The notes beneath the pieces were generated by a model. It searched no databases, had not been told where the DNA came from, and was given only the letters and a program-made list of their open reading frames with translations. From Lentibacter sp. XHP0401 (GTDB lineage: Bacteria; Pseudomonadota; Alphaproteobacteria; Rhodobacterales; Rhodobacteraceae), in contig NZ_JAOWLC010000005.1 of the NCBI RefSeq assembly GCF_025751535.1, forward strand, positions 186,001-250,000: a stretch of DNA of 64,000 nucleotides, read 5' to 3'. Shown one piece after another: positions 18,629-27,664 of this stretch. Within the stretch, counting starts at the first letter, position 1; each line of letters opens with the position of its first letter. Position numbers and translations under genes: made by a program.

Positions 18629-20116
18629 ATGAAAGATTGGAGCGCATTAGCAACCGAGCTGTATGATGGCGGCTTTCACCCGATGTTAATCAACGGGGAA
18701 TGGCGCGAAGCCCAATCAGGCAAAACTATCGAAGCCCGCAACCCTGCCAACGGATCTTTACTCGCCACCGTCCCGAAGGGTGAAAGCGCCGACATCGACG
18801 CCGCAGTTGCCGCCGCCCGCAAAGCCTTTGAGGGGCCGTGGTCAAAGTTCACACCCTTCGAACGTCAGGCGCTCTTGCTTCGCATTGCCGACAAGTTTGA
18901 AGCCGAATGGGAAACGCTCTGCCTATCAGATACTCTGGACATGGGGATGCCGATCCAGCGAACACTCGCAAACAGTCGCAGGGTTCTGGGAATGCTGCGT
19001 TTCTACGCTGGTCAAGCGGTTACGATCCACGGCAGCACGATTCCAAATTCATTCCCAGGCGAAATCTACTCTTCGACGGTCCGCGAGCCCGTGGGCGTTG
19101 TCGGGGCTATCATTCCCTGGAATGCGCCTATTGCTGGCTCAATCTGGAAAATCGCACCAGCAATCGCAACAGGCTGCACAGTTGTGTTGAAGCCTTCTGA
19201 AGAGGCCTCTCTTACCGTCCTGATGATTGCGCGGATCATGCAGGAAGCCGGTTTGCCTGATGGCGTCCTCAACGTGGTCACGGGGCTTGGCTCCGAAGCT
19301 GGAGCCGCGCTGGCAGAGCATCAGGGTGTGGACAAGATCGTCTTCACCGGATCTACTGCAACCGGACAAGCCATTGCCCGCGCAGCGACAGGCAACCTCA
19401 AAAAGGTTTCGCTTGAATTGGGCGGTAAGTCACCTGTGATTGTCTGTAAGGACGCCGACATCGAAAAAGCCGTGCCCGTCGCGGCTATGGCTGTCTTTGC
19501 CAACTCGGGCCAGATCTGCATTGCAGGCTCCCGCCTGTTCGTCGCCCGTGAAATTCATGACGAATTCGTGCAGCGCGTCGCCACCTTCGCCGCCAATCTG
19601 AAAATTGGCCAAGGTATCGACGCCGACACAGACATCGGCCCGATTATCTCGGCCCGTCAGGCCGAGCGCATCGCCGGCTTCCTTGCCGCAGGGCCAAACG
19701 AAGGTGCCGAAGTGTTGACAGGCGGCTGCATTGCCGAAGGCGACCATCTGCAAGGTGGGCATTTCATTCAGCCAACCGTCTTTGGCGGCGTGACTGACGA
19801 AATGTCAGTCGCCCGCGAAGAAATCTTCGGGCCCGTCATTTCCGCGCTGCCTTTTGATACAATCGACGAAGTGGTCACACGCGCCAATGCCACCCCTTAC
19901 GGCCTGGCCGCTGGCGTCTTTTCGACACACCTTGGAACAGCACACAAGCTCGCGCACCGCCTCAAAGCAGGTTCCGTCTGGGTCAATATGTATCACGCCA
20001 TTGACCCGGCAGTGCCGTTCGGTGGTGTCAAAATGTCCGGATACGGACGCGAAGGCGGAACCGAGCACATGGAAGAATACCTGGATACAAAAGCGATCTG
20101 GATCAACACGGACTGA
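18629..20116 (+). CDS. NAD(P)-dependent aldehyde dehydrogenase
   Basis: Oxidises an aldehyde to a carboxylate with NAD(P). 495 residues, normal for the superfamily. The general base glutamate is in LELGGKSPVIV, the catalytic cysteine in FANSGQICIAGSR, and the cofactor motif is FTGSTATGQAIARAA. Ribosome site AAGGAGACGAG precedes the ATG. It lies 110 bases after the IclR gene and is followed by a hydroxyacid-type dehydrogenase and a TRAP transporter, all on the same strand. The likely pathway is alcohol or hydroxyacid to semialdehyde to acid, with the substrate imported by the TRAP system; the compound is not identified. Confidence 0.88.
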   Translation: MKDWSALATELYDGGFHPMLINGEWREAQSGKTIEARNPANGSLLATVPKGESADIDAAVAAARKAFEGPWSKFTPFERQALLLRIADKFEAEWETLCLSDTLDMGMPIQRTLANSRRVLGMLRFYAGQAVTIHGSTIPNSFPGEIYSSTVREPVGVVGAIIPWNAPIAGSIWKIAPAIATGCTVVLKPSEEASLTVLMIARIMQEAGLPDGVLNVVTGLGSEAGAALAEHQGVDKIVFTGSTATGQAIARAATGNLKKVSLELGGKSPVIVCKDADIEKAVPVAAMAVFANSGQICIAGSRLFVAREIHDEFVQRVATFAANLKIGQGIDADTDIGPIISARQAERIAGFLAAGPNEGAEVLTGGCIAEGDHLQGGHFIQPTVFGGVTDEMSVAREEIFGPVISALPFDTIDEVVTRANATPYGLAAGVFSTHLGTAHKLAHRLKAGSVWVNMYHAIDPAVPFGGVKMSGYGREGGTEHMEEYLDTKAIWINTD

Positions 20117-20151
20117 TCCCTCGCAAGAAGACGACCAAAGGAGACTACCAT

Positions 20152-21033
20152 ATGCATGTCGGAATTATCGGTGTTGGGCTCATGGGCCACGGGATTGCGC
20201 GCAACGTCCTGTTGAGAGGCGGCTTCAAGCTTAGCTTTCTCGACCATCCGGGCAACCAGCCGGTTGACGAGCTAATCAGCCATGGCGCGACAGCTTGCGC
20301 CACCCCAGCAGATATCGCCACAAATTGTGATATAGTAATCCTTTGCGTCACCGGCTCGCCGCAAGTCGAAGCCATTGTCGCGGGTGAAAACGGGCTGGTC
20401 TCTGCTCTAAAGCCCGGCACGATAATCGTCGATTGCTCCACCGCCCTGCCCGAATCCACGCTGCGTATGGGCGCTCTCGTCCAAGCCGCTGGCGGAGAAT
20501 ATATCGACGCCCCGATGACCCGCACGGCCAAAGAAGCCCACGATGGCAAGCTCAACCTCCTCGTCGGTGGTGACACCGCCGTGCTGGAAAAAGTCAGCCC
20601 CGTGCTCGCCTCCTTTACCGAACGCGCCGATCATGTCGGCCCGCTTGGTCACGGCCATAGGCTCAAACTACTGCACAATTATGTCTCCGTCGGCTTCATG
20701 ACCCTACTCGCCGAGGCCGCCGCACAAGCCGCTGATGCAGACATCGACCCGCAAGTGTTCGTAGATGTTCTGGCGGGCGGAGGTGGTGCAAGCGCGGCGT
20801 TAAACCGTCTCACCCCCTACATCATCAAGGGCGACCGCGAGACGCTCCCGTTCTCCATCGCCAACGCGCAGAAAGACATGGGATACTACCATTCAATGGC
20901 CCATGCAGCGGGCGCAAAAGTGACCGTTGCCGACAGCATATCAGCAACGCTTTCCATGGCCGTAGAAGAGGGTCATGGCGAAGCTTACGTCCCCGAGTTG
21001 GTCAAGCTGTTCCGCCAGAAAGGCGCACTCTGA
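20152..21033 (+). CDS. 3-hydroxyisobutyrate-dehydrogenase-family NAD(P) oxidoreductase
   Basis: Beta-hydroxyacid dehydrogenase family, 293 residues. The dinucleotide-binding loop is GIIGVGLMGHGIARNVL at the N-terminus; the substrate motif is DAPMTRTAKEAHDGKL and the catalytic lysine is in GHRLKLLHNY. The family includes tartronate-semialdehyde, gamma-hydroxybutyrate and sulfolactaldehyde reductases, and sequence features alone do not choose among them. Start ATG follows AAAGGAGACTACCAT. It is 35 bases after the aldehyde dehydrogenase, so the two probably act in sequence on one semialdehyde. Confidence 0.85.
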   Translation: MHVGIIGVGLMGHGIARNVLLRGGFKLSFLDHPGNQPVDELISHGATACATPADIATNCDIVILCVTGSPQVEAIVAGENGLVSALKPGTIIVDCSTALPESTLRMGALVQAAGGEYIDAPMTRTAKEAHDGKLNLLVGGDTAVLEKVSPVLASFTERADHVGPLGHGHRLKLLHNYVSVGFMTLLAEAAAQAADADIDPQVFVDVLAGGGGASAALNRLTPYIIKGDRETLPFSIANAQKDMGYYHSMAHAAGAKVTVADSISATLSMAVEEGHGEAYVPELVKLFRQKGAL

Positions 21034-21140
21034 CCGCCACTCGCTGGAACTTATTTGCACGGCGGCAGAACACCTCAGGCAGGCTTGCCTATCACCCAAG
21101 GCTTCTGTAGCACATATTCTATGTTTAATGGGAGGACACC

Positions 21141-22121
21141 ATGATGATCAATTATCGCACACTGGCTGCCGCTGGTGCTTTGGTAGCAATCGGCTTTCCG
21201 GCTTTTGCTGAAACAGAAATCAAACTGGGCTACGCGCTAGCACCCGACAGCCACTACGGCGTGGCGGCACTGAAGTTTGAGGAAGTTCTGCTTGCAGAAA
21301 CTGGCGACCAGTTCAAAGTCACACATTTCCCATCATCGGGCCTTGGCGGTGAACGCGAAGTCATTGAAGGGCTTCAGATCGGCACAGTCGAAGCGACAAT
21401 CGTGTCCTCGGGCACACTCGCAAACTTCGTGCCCGAAACCGGCGTTTTTGACATTCCGTTCCTGTTCAGCGGCCTACCACATGCGCGCGCCGTTCTGGAC
21501 GGCCCCATCGGTCAGGATATTCTCGCCAAGTTTGACGGTGTCGGCCTCCACGGTCTGGCATGGGGCGAACAAGGCTTCCGCCACATCACCAACAACCGTA
21601 ACGCAATCCATACGCCTGCAGATGTTGAAGGCCTCAAAATCCGCACCATGGAAAACCCGGTTCACCTCGCCGCGTTTGACGCCATGGGCGCAGCGCCAAC
21701 TCCAATGGCATGGCCCGAAGTCATTTCGTCTCTGCAACAGGGCGTGATCGATGGACAAGAAAACCCGCTTTCCGTCATCGTGTCAGTCAAGCTGAATGAA
21801 GTTCAGAAATATCTGACAGTCTCTGGCCACGTTTACTCCCCCGCAATGCTGCTGGTGTCTAAGCCCTTCTGGGACGGCCTTGATGACACACAAAAAGCCG
21901 CGATGGAAAAAGCAGCGACAGAAGCCGTGGTCACAATGCGCGGCTATGTGGACAATGTCGAAACATCCGGCGTAGAGACACTGAAGGAGCGGGGCATGGA
22001 AGTAAATATCCTGTCCGCCGAGGAAAAAGCCGCGTTCCAAGGCTCGATCAAGTCTGCCTACGAGGGCTACTATGAGACTTACGGCCAAGAGCTTGTCGAC
22101 TCGATCGTAAACTTCGAGTGA
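21141..22121 (+). CDS. TRAP transporter substrate-binding protein, DctP family
   Basis: Periplasmic binding protein of a tripartite carboxylate transporter, 326 residues. Signal peptide MMINYRTLAAAGALVAIGFPAFA is followed by family features: YALAPDSHYGVAALKFEE, GGEREVIEGLQIGTVEA, and the ligand-salt-bridge arginine in EGLKIRTMENPVH. GGAGG precedes the ATG. Together with the two membrane genes downstream it makes a complete TRAP system. The preferred ligand is probably a carboxylate, perhaps the hydroxyacid that the two upstream dehydrogenases use. Confidence 0.88.
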   Translation: MMINYRTLAAAGALVAIGFPAFAETEIKLGYALAPDSHYGVAALKFEEVLLAETGDQFKVTHFPSSGLGGEREVIEGLQIGTVEATIVSSGTLANFVPETGVFDIPFLFSGLPHARAVLDGPIGQDILAKFDGVGLHGLAWGEQGFRHITNNRNAIHTPADVEGLKIRTMENPVHLAAFDAMGAAPTPMAWPEVISSLQQGVIDGQENPLSVIVSVKLNEVQKYLTVSGHVYSPAMLLVSKPFWDGLDDTQKAAMEKAATEAVVTMRGYVDNVETSGVETLKERGMEVNILSAEEKAAFQGSIKSAYEGYYETYGQELVDSIVNFE

Positions 22122-22130
22122 AACACGTCA

Positions 22131-22153
22131 GCCGGCGCCCTCGTGGCGCCGGC
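22131..22153 (+). promoter_or_regulatory. Stem-loop between TRAP binding-protein and DctQ genes
   Basis: Perfect 9-bp stem GCCGGCGCC / GGCGCCGGC with loop CTCGT, nine bases past the binding-protein stop and 20 bases before the next start. No T-run follows, so an mRNA stabiliser or attenuator is more likely than a terminator. Confidence 0.55.
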
Positions 22154-22173
22154 GCACGGCCAGAGGGCGCCCT

Positions 22174-22692
22174 TTGAAACGACTGGAATCCATTTTCGTC
22201 ACTCTGAACAGCTGGGTGCTCATCCTTATGTTGTCCGCGATGACACTTATCGTCGGCGCGAACATCGCGTTGCGCTACACAACGGCACAGTCATTGCCTT
22301 GGGCAGATGAAGCCGCACGTTACCTCATGATCTGGATGACATTCGTCGCCGCAGGCTTGGTCCTGCGCACGGGTGGACATGTCGCGATCACAAACCTGCA
22401 AGATGCACTCCCGAAGATGGGCCAAAAGATTCTTCGTGGCGCCATCGTTGTCGGATTGCTCCTGTTCTTCTGCTTCATGGTTTATGTCGGTATTCAATAT
22501 GCACAGCGCATGCAGTATCAAGTCACACCTGCAATGCGCATACCCTTTCTTTATGTCTATGCGGCAATGCCCATCGGCTTTGGCCTGCTGATCTTACATC
22601 TCATCCTGATAGCACATCCCTTTATCACCGCAGGTGAGTATAAAAACACCGACAACACAGGCGATGTCCTTCCCGGAGGCGCAAATGGCTGA
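22174..22692 (+). CDS. TRAP transporter small permease, DctQ family
   Basis: Small membrane subunit, 172 residues with four hydrophobic segments. The DctQ pattern WADEAARYLMIWMTFVAAGL near residues 45-65 is clear. The start is TTG at 22174; no ATG is suitably placed upstream and the residues from there (LKRLESIFVTLNSWVL) match the family start. The 3' end overlaps the start of the large permease gene by eight bases. Confidence 0.85.
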   Translation: MKRLESIFVTLNSWVLILMLSAMTLIVGANIALRYTTAQSLPWADEAARYLMIWMTFVAAGLVLRTGGHVAITNLQDALPKMGQKILRGAIVVGLLLFFCFMVYVGIQYAQRMQYQVTPAMRIPFLYVYAAMPIGFGLLILHLILIAHPFITAGEYKNTDNTGDVLPGGANG

Positions 22693-23968
22693 AATACTAT
22701 TCGCAGCCCTATTCATCCTGCTGGCGCTTGGAATCCCCGTAGCCTTTGCCATGGCGATCTCTGTCTTTCTCGCGCTTAATCTCGGGTCATCATATCCTAA
22801 CATCGTCGTGGTTAAAGAGATGTTCTCAGGCCTCGACAGCTTTCCGCTCCTAGCAGTGCCATTCTTTATTCTTGCCGCCGAGATTATGACTGGCGGCGCC
22901 GTAACTCTGGCAATGCTACGTCTCGCACAGTCTCTTGTTGGGCACCTAATAGGCGGCCTAGGGCACGCCAACGTCGTGAGCTCGGCGATGTTCGCCGGGA
23001 TTTCAGGAAGCGCCCTCGCCGATGCTGCAGGCCCCGGCACAATGATGATACGGATGATGGAAAGAGGCGGCTACGGTCGTGCCTATGCTGGCGCCCTAAC
23101 AATTGCGAGTTCAGTTGTCGGCCCCATCATCCCGCCATCAATCACGATGATCATCTATGCCATGCAAGATGAAAAAGTCTCGGTCGGCTCTCTGTTCATG
23201 GCTGGAGTTTTACCAGGGATCCTGATTACCGGAATGGTGATTTTGGCCAACGCGCGCGTGAGCCATATACGCGGCTACGCCAGTGGTGATCCCATGCCAC
23301 CACCGAAGGAAATCTTGCGAATTGCACTCTACGCGTTGCCTGCACTGCTTCTCGTGGTGCTCATCGTTGGCGGTATTCGCTTTGGCGTTTTCACGCCAAC
23401 CGAAGCCTCTGTCATCGCGGTCTTTTACGCCCTGCTCGTTGGTATGTTTATCTACCGCTCACTCCAAATCAGGGATCTGCCGGCGATCATTCTTCGCGCC
23501 GCGCTGGTCTCAGGCGCTGTATTGCTGATCCTCGGAGCAGCACGTGCCTTTGCCTGGATTCTGATTATCGAGAGCCTCCCACAGTATCTTGCGGGAACGA
23601 TCATCTCATGGGATTTATCCCCAATCGTGTTCTTGCTGGCTGTGAATGTATTACTGCTAATTTTCGGTCTGTTTATGGACCCACTCCCTGGCGTGATGAT
23701 CCTTGTGCCCATCCTGGCTCCCATCAGCTTCGCACTTGGAATAGACCCCAATCATTTTGCAATCGTAGTCATCGTAAACCTGACACTGGGACTCACCACG
23801 CCACCGGTTGGCAGCTTGATCTTCGTAGTTTCGTCAACCATGAAGATGAAGCCTTCGACCTTGATCAAAGAAATGCCGCCGTTCTTTATCGCCCTTGCCT
23901 CCGCATTGCTGCTGATCACGTTCATTCCTGCATTGTCCACGTGGCTTCCAAAGGCCAGCGGATTCTAA
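22685..23968 (+). CDS. TRAP transporter large permease, DctM family
   Basis: Main transport subunit of the TRAP system, 427 residues with about twelve membrane segments. Family motifs: ALFILLALGIPVAFAM at the N-terminus, FAGISGSALADAAGPGTMMI and GPIIPPSITMIIY in the middle, and LTTPPVGSLIFVV near the C-terminus. The ATG at 22685 lies within the last codons of the DctQ gene (eight-base overlap); the longer frame from 22634 is not supported. It ends the cluster and is convergent with the ssd gene 67 bases away. Confidence 0.88.
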   Translation: MAEILFAALFILLALGIPVAFAMAISVFLALNLGSSYPNIVVVKEMFSGLDSFPLLAVPFFILAAEIMTGGAVTLAMLRLAQSLVGHLIGGLGHANVVSSAMFAGISGSALADAAGPGTMMIRMMERGGYGRAYAGALTIASSVVGPIIPPSITMIIYAMQDEKVSVGSLFMAGVLPGILITGMVILANARVSHIRGYASGDPMPPPKEILRIALYALPALLLVVLIVGGIRFGVFTPTEASVIAVFYALLVGMFIYRSLQIRDLPAIILRAALVSGAVLLILGAARAFAWILIIESLPQYLAGTIISWDLSPIVFLLAVNVLLLIFGLFMDPLPGVMILVPILAPISFALGIDPNHFAIVVIVNLTLGLTTPPVGSLIFVVSSTMKMKPSTLIKEMPPFFIALASALLLITFIPALSTWLPKASGF

Positions 23969-24035
23969 AATCAACTCTCTCGTCAGACCCTGCGTTTTAA
24001 ACGCGGCGCATCTTGGCGTCTTACTTCGCACGGTG

Positions 24036-25520
24036 TCAGGCCCAATCCCGGCATACGTATTTCACTTCAGTAAAGGCCTCCAATCCGAGGCGTGACCCTT
24101 CACGTCCAAGGCCCGATTGCTTCATCCCTCCAAACGGGATCGGCGCCCCCGTGACCTTTGTGCGGTTGACCGCAACCATGCCGAACCGCAACGCGCGGCT
24201 GGCGCGGTAGATACGACGTGGGTCTTGACTATGAAGATATGCGACAAGGCCGTATTCGGTGTCATTCGCTCGCTTCAACGCCTCATCTTCGGTATCAAAC
24301 AAGGTGATGGCAGCCACAGGACCGAATGTTTCCTCGGTCATTATTTTGGCATTCGCCGGGACATCGGCCAACACCGTCGGCTGGTAAAACAAGTCGCCCG
24401 CCGGGTGCAGCTTCCCACCGCACAACAAGCGCGCCCCTTTTTCAAGCGCGTCTTTCACATGTTCTTCCTGCTTCTCAATCGCTTTCGCGTTCATCAAGGG
24501 GCCAATATCTGGGTCATCCATACCGACGCCAACGCTTAGAGCCTGGGTAGCAGTTGTGAAACGCGCGCAGAACTCATCATAGATGGAACGCTCGACAAAA
24601 AAGCGGTTCGCACCAAGGCAGTCCTGGCCTGAAGTTGCGAATTTGGCTTTGATCGCCTCCTCCACGGCCTGATCCATATCGGCATCAGCAAACACCACGA
24701 ATGGCGCATGACCACCCAGCTCCAACACCAACCTTTTGATCGTGTCCGCGCCCTGCCGATATAAAAGACGGCCAATCTCTGTTGATCCGGTGAAGGAAAC
24801 AGCACGAATGCGGGCGTCTTCCATCCAGGCTCCGACAATATCTGGCGCATTCCCCGTGATCACGTTGAACACCCCGTCCGGCATACCCGCACGCTGCGCA
24901 AGCTCGGCCAGTGCCAGCGCAGACAGTGGTGTCTCGATCGAAGGATGCGCGACAACTGTGCACCCCGCAGCAAGAGCCGCCGAGGCTTTGCGTGTCAACA
25001 TAGCAGACGGAAAGTTCCAAGGGGTAATCAGAGCCGCCACGCCAACTGGCTCACGCCAGACTTCCACTTCCGCGTCGGGCAAGTGCGAAGTAACGCTTTC
25101 AATGTTGGGACGGCGGGCTTCCTCCGCATAAAACTCTACAAAGGCGGCCGCATAGTCGATTTCGCCCCGTGCTTCAGAAATCGGCTTGCCTTGCTCATAG
25201 GTCATGATCAGAACCAGATCTTCACGATGTTCAAGCATCAACTCAAACCAACGGCGCAAAATCTCAGTCCTCTGTTGCGGCAACAATCCGGCCCAACCAA
25301 GCCACGCATCGTGGGCCGCTTTTGCAGCGCGCTTTGCATCCAGAGCCGACAAGCAGGCAACTTGCGCAATCCTGGCACCATTGGATGGATCGTTAACGGC
25401 CTGGCTGGTACCCGACTGCCCATCCACCCATTCACCGTTCAAATGCGCCTTGGTGCGCAGCAGCTTACTATCAGAAAGTGCTGAGAAGAGAGGGTGGCGG
25501 CTGTTGATCATCGCAGTCAT
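24036..25520 (-). CDS. ssd: NAD(P)-dependent semialdehyde dehydrogenase of the ectoine cluster (succinate/aspartate-semialdehyde type)
   Basis: Aldehyde dehydrogenase of 494 residues. Catalytic glutamate in LELGGHAPFVVF, catalytic cysteine in TSGQDCLGANRF, and an N-terminus of the GabD type (KLLRTKAHLNGEWVDGQ). Start MTAMINSRHP is preceded by a GGAG site; a frame extending to 25736 has none and is rejected. In known ectoine clusters an ssd gene follows asnC, as here. It probably oxidises aspartate semialdehyde, formed from diaminobutyrate, to aspartate; succinate semialdehyde is the other candidate. Convergent with the first TRAP cluster. Confidence 0.75.
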   Translation of the reverse strand: MTAMINSRHPLFSALSDSKLLRTKAHLNGEWVDGQSGTSQAVNDPSNGARIAQVACLSALDAKRAAKAAHDAWLGWAGLLPQQRTEILRRWFELMLEHREDLVLIMTYEQGKPISEARGEIDYAAAFVEFYAEEARRPNIESVTSHLPDAEVEVWREPVGVAALITPWNFPSAMLTRKASAALAAGCTVVAHPSIETPLSALALAELAQRAGMPDGVFNVITGNAPDIVGAWMEDARIRAVSFTGSTEIGRLLYRQGADTIKRLVLELGGHAPFVVFADADMDQAVEEAIKAKFATSGQDCLGANRFFVERSIYDEFCARFTTATQALSVGVGMDDPDIGPLMNAKAIEKQEEHVKDALEKGARLLCGGKLHPAGDLFYQPTVLADVPANAKIMTEETFGPVAAITLFDTEDEALKRANDTEYGLVAYLHSQDPRRIYRASRALRFGMVAVNRTKVTGAPIPFGGMKQSGLGREGSRLGLEAFTEVKYVCRDWA

Positions 25521-25626
25521 GTTGCACTCCGTCGCAAAAATGAGAGTTTCCAAAAGGATAACCTCCCCCCCGGCGAAGCTTTGCTTGAAGTTCACAGCTC
25601 CCAACGAAAAATCATCGGTGCAGGCG

Positions 25627-26109
25627 CTATATTTTTGAAAGAACATCAAACGGTGGCGGTGCGTCTTTAACCGCCTTCGTAACAATGTAGCTGAAATATC
25701 GCGAGACTCCGGCACGTTGCTCCAAAACGGTATCAATCAATGCCTGATAACTGTCGATATCGCGTGTGACGATCTGCATCAGGTAATCATATCCGCCACC
25801 GACCGCCCAACATCCGGTAACTTCTTCATGGCGGGCAATTTCGCGCTCGAAGCGATCAAAATTCTGCGCCTTATGCTCGCCAAGTTCGACCATAACAAAA
25901 ATCGTGACACATGGCCCGATGGCTCGGAGCGAAAATTCAGCTCTATAACCAGTAATCACACCGGCTTTTTCCAGCCGTTGCATACGGTCCCAACAAGCCG
26001 TTGGACCCAAACCAACACGGCGCGCCAACTCGCTTTTGCTCAGCCGCCCATTTTTGGCAAGCTGCGCCAATAAAGAAATATCAATCTTATCCAAGCGAAA
26101 CATACTCAT
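25627..26109 (-). CDS. Lrp/AsnC-family regulator of the ectoine cluster
   Basis: Small DNA-binding regulator with 160 residues. N-terminal helix-turn-helix KSELARRVGLGPTACWDRMQRLE and C-terminal RAM-type ligand domain (VTGCWAVGGGYDYLMQIVTRD). It is upstream of ssd on the same strand and divergent from enuR; an asnC gene holds the matching place in described ectoine clusters, where it acts with EnuR and senses diaminobutyrate-type intermediates. Its stop is 106 bases from the ssd start. Confidence 0.8.
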   Translation of the reverse strand: MSMFRLDKIDISLLAQLAKNGRLSKSELARRVGLGPTACWDRMQRLEKAGVITGYRAEFSLRAIGPCVTIFVMVELGEHKAQNFDRFEREIARHEEVTGCWAVGGGYDYLMQIVTRDIDSYQALIDTVLEQRAGVSRYFSYIVTKAVKDAPPPFDVLSKI

Positions 26110-26111
26110 TC

Positions 26112-26153
26112 TGATATCATGTCAAACAAGCAGAACGACTTGTCAATTGATAT
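26112..26153. promoter_or_regulatory. Repeat-containing control region between asnC-type gene and enuR
   Basis: The 65-base divergent space holds the palindrome TGATATCA (26112-26119), a second TGATAT (26148-26153), and two direct copies of TGTCAA (26120-26125 and 26141-26146) exactly 21 bases apart, i.e. two helical turns. This looks like a binding array for EnuR or the AsnC protein. Which of them binds is not known. Confidence 0.4.
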
Positions 26154-26174
26154 GAAACATTGGACGATATTGTC

Positions 26175-27560
26175 ATGATTGAATGGCTCCCTCCGAAATC
26201 CGACCTGAAACGCCCGCGATACCGCTCCTTGATGAGTTGTATCGAGGACAAAATCGAAAATGGGACCCTTAAACCTGGCCAGCGCCTCCCGACACACAGG
26301 GAATTAGCTTATCAGTTGGGCGTCAGTATCCAGACTGTAAGCCGCGCATACTCCCGCCTTGTCGAAGCCGGAAAAATCGTAGGAGAAGTAGGGCGTGGCA
26401 GCTTTGTGCGTCCTTTGGCAGGCGCCGCATCCTTACCCTTTTCCGCGCAGAGAGCAAAACGGGGAACACTGGATCTCGCACTCCTTAAGCCGGTATCGAG
26501 TGACATCCACAAGGATGCTATGAAGGCCGCACTAACGAGAATAGCAAAGGCCCTGCCCGATGAACTGCTGTTCTCATTCCGTGCCTCCACCATCGCCAAA
26601 CGACACATTCCAGCCATTGATCAATGGCTTGCGCTATGTGGTGTTAAACGTCAGGAGCAGACTTTTATCCCAACGAATGGCAACACATCAGCAATGACCG
26701 TCGCATTATTAAGTGTGGCGCACAGTGGTGATCTTATCGTAGCGGAAAAAACAGGGCATCACACTCTACCATCTCTGTGCCGCAGTCTCGGAATGCGTCT
26801 GAAGGGGCTTGAAACCGATAGAGAGGGCATGTTGCCCACCGCCCTCAATGAGGCCTGTCAGGCCGCGACAATTAAGGCAATTTATGTTATGCCACGTTGT
26901 AGCCCTACCGGTAACCTCATGGGAGAGGAGCGGCGGCGGGCGCTCGTAGCCGTTGCCCGTCAACATGGGGTCGCAATCATCGAGAATGATAGCTGGGGGC
27001 CGCTGAATGGCATCAATATTCCTTCGTTTTCACAGTTGGCTCCTGAACGTTGTTACTACTTCACCAGCTTGACCAAGTGTATCGCGCCTGGGATGCGTGT
27101 CGGATTCCTCGTCGCCCCGGAATCAGCTGCCAGGACAATTCAGGAGCGTCACATGCTGACCAACTGGATGGTTACGCCATTGATGCTGGAGATCGCAGCG
27201 CAAATGATTGCCACTGGCACGGCCGAGCAACTTTTGAAGTGGCAGCGCACTGCGTTGCAAGCCCGGCGCGACATAGCCTGGGACGTGCTGCATTCATTCG
27301 ATGTCCGCACAAATGGCTTAATGGCATGGCTGCCTCTTCCTGACATTGGCTCCGAAGCCCGACTGGTGGATCTTGCGCGCAATGATGACGTGCTCGTCGC
27401 ACCTGGTTCCACTTTCTCTATCGGAACCCTGCCATCCTTGCCCGGGGTGCGCATATCCCTTGGTCAAAAGAACCCGACAGACCTGCGCGGGGGGCTGCAA
27501 GCACTGGCACGGCTGGCCTCTGAAATGAGACCAGCCGTTACTCCAGCCGACACATTGTAA
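26175..27560 (+). CDS. enuR: MocR/GntR-type regulator of ectoine utilisation, EnuR
   Basis: Regulator that fuses an N-terminal GntR winged helix to an aminotransferase-like domain; 461 residues. The DNA-binding part (residues 10-75) contains PTHRELAYQLGVSIQTVSRAY; the PLP lysine is in YFTSLTKCIAPGMRVGFL. EnuR of Ruegeria pomeroyi represses the cluster until PLP-bound intermediates of ectoine breakdown relieve it. The start MIEWLPPKSD was preferred over a TTG 15 bases upstream because related proteins begin this way; no strong ribosome site helps. It is divergent from the asnC-type gene and 104 bases ahead of uehA. Confidence 0.85.
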   Translation: MIEWLPPKSDLKRPRYRSLMSCIEDKIENGTLKPGQRLPTHRELAYQLGVSIQTVSRAYSRLVEAGKIVGEVGRGSFVRPLAGAASLPFSAQRAKRGTLDLALLKPVSSDIHKDAMKAALTRIAKALPDELLFSFRASTIAKRHIPAIDQWLALCGVKRQEQTFIPTNGNTSAMTVALLSVAHSGDLIVAEKTGHHTLPSLCRSLGMRLKGLETDREGMLPTALNEACQAATIKAIYVMPRCSPTGNLMGEERRRALVAVARQHGVAIIENDSWGPLNGINIPSFSQLAPERCYYFTSLTKCIAPGMRVGFLVAPESAARTIQERHMLTNWMVTPLMLEIAAQMIATGTAEQLLKWQRTALQARRDIAWDVLHSFDVRTNGLMAWLPLPDIGSEARLVDLARNDDVLVAPGSTFSIGTLPSLPGVRISLGQKNPTDLRGGLQALARLASEMRPAVTPADTL

Positions 27561-27664
27561 TGATTTAATGTTGTCATTGACTCCACTTTGTATTGATTCA
27601 ATCCTTGATGGGAATGCCCGCAAACTGCTTTGCGGGGGATGAAAATCAATTTAAGGAGTACCTT

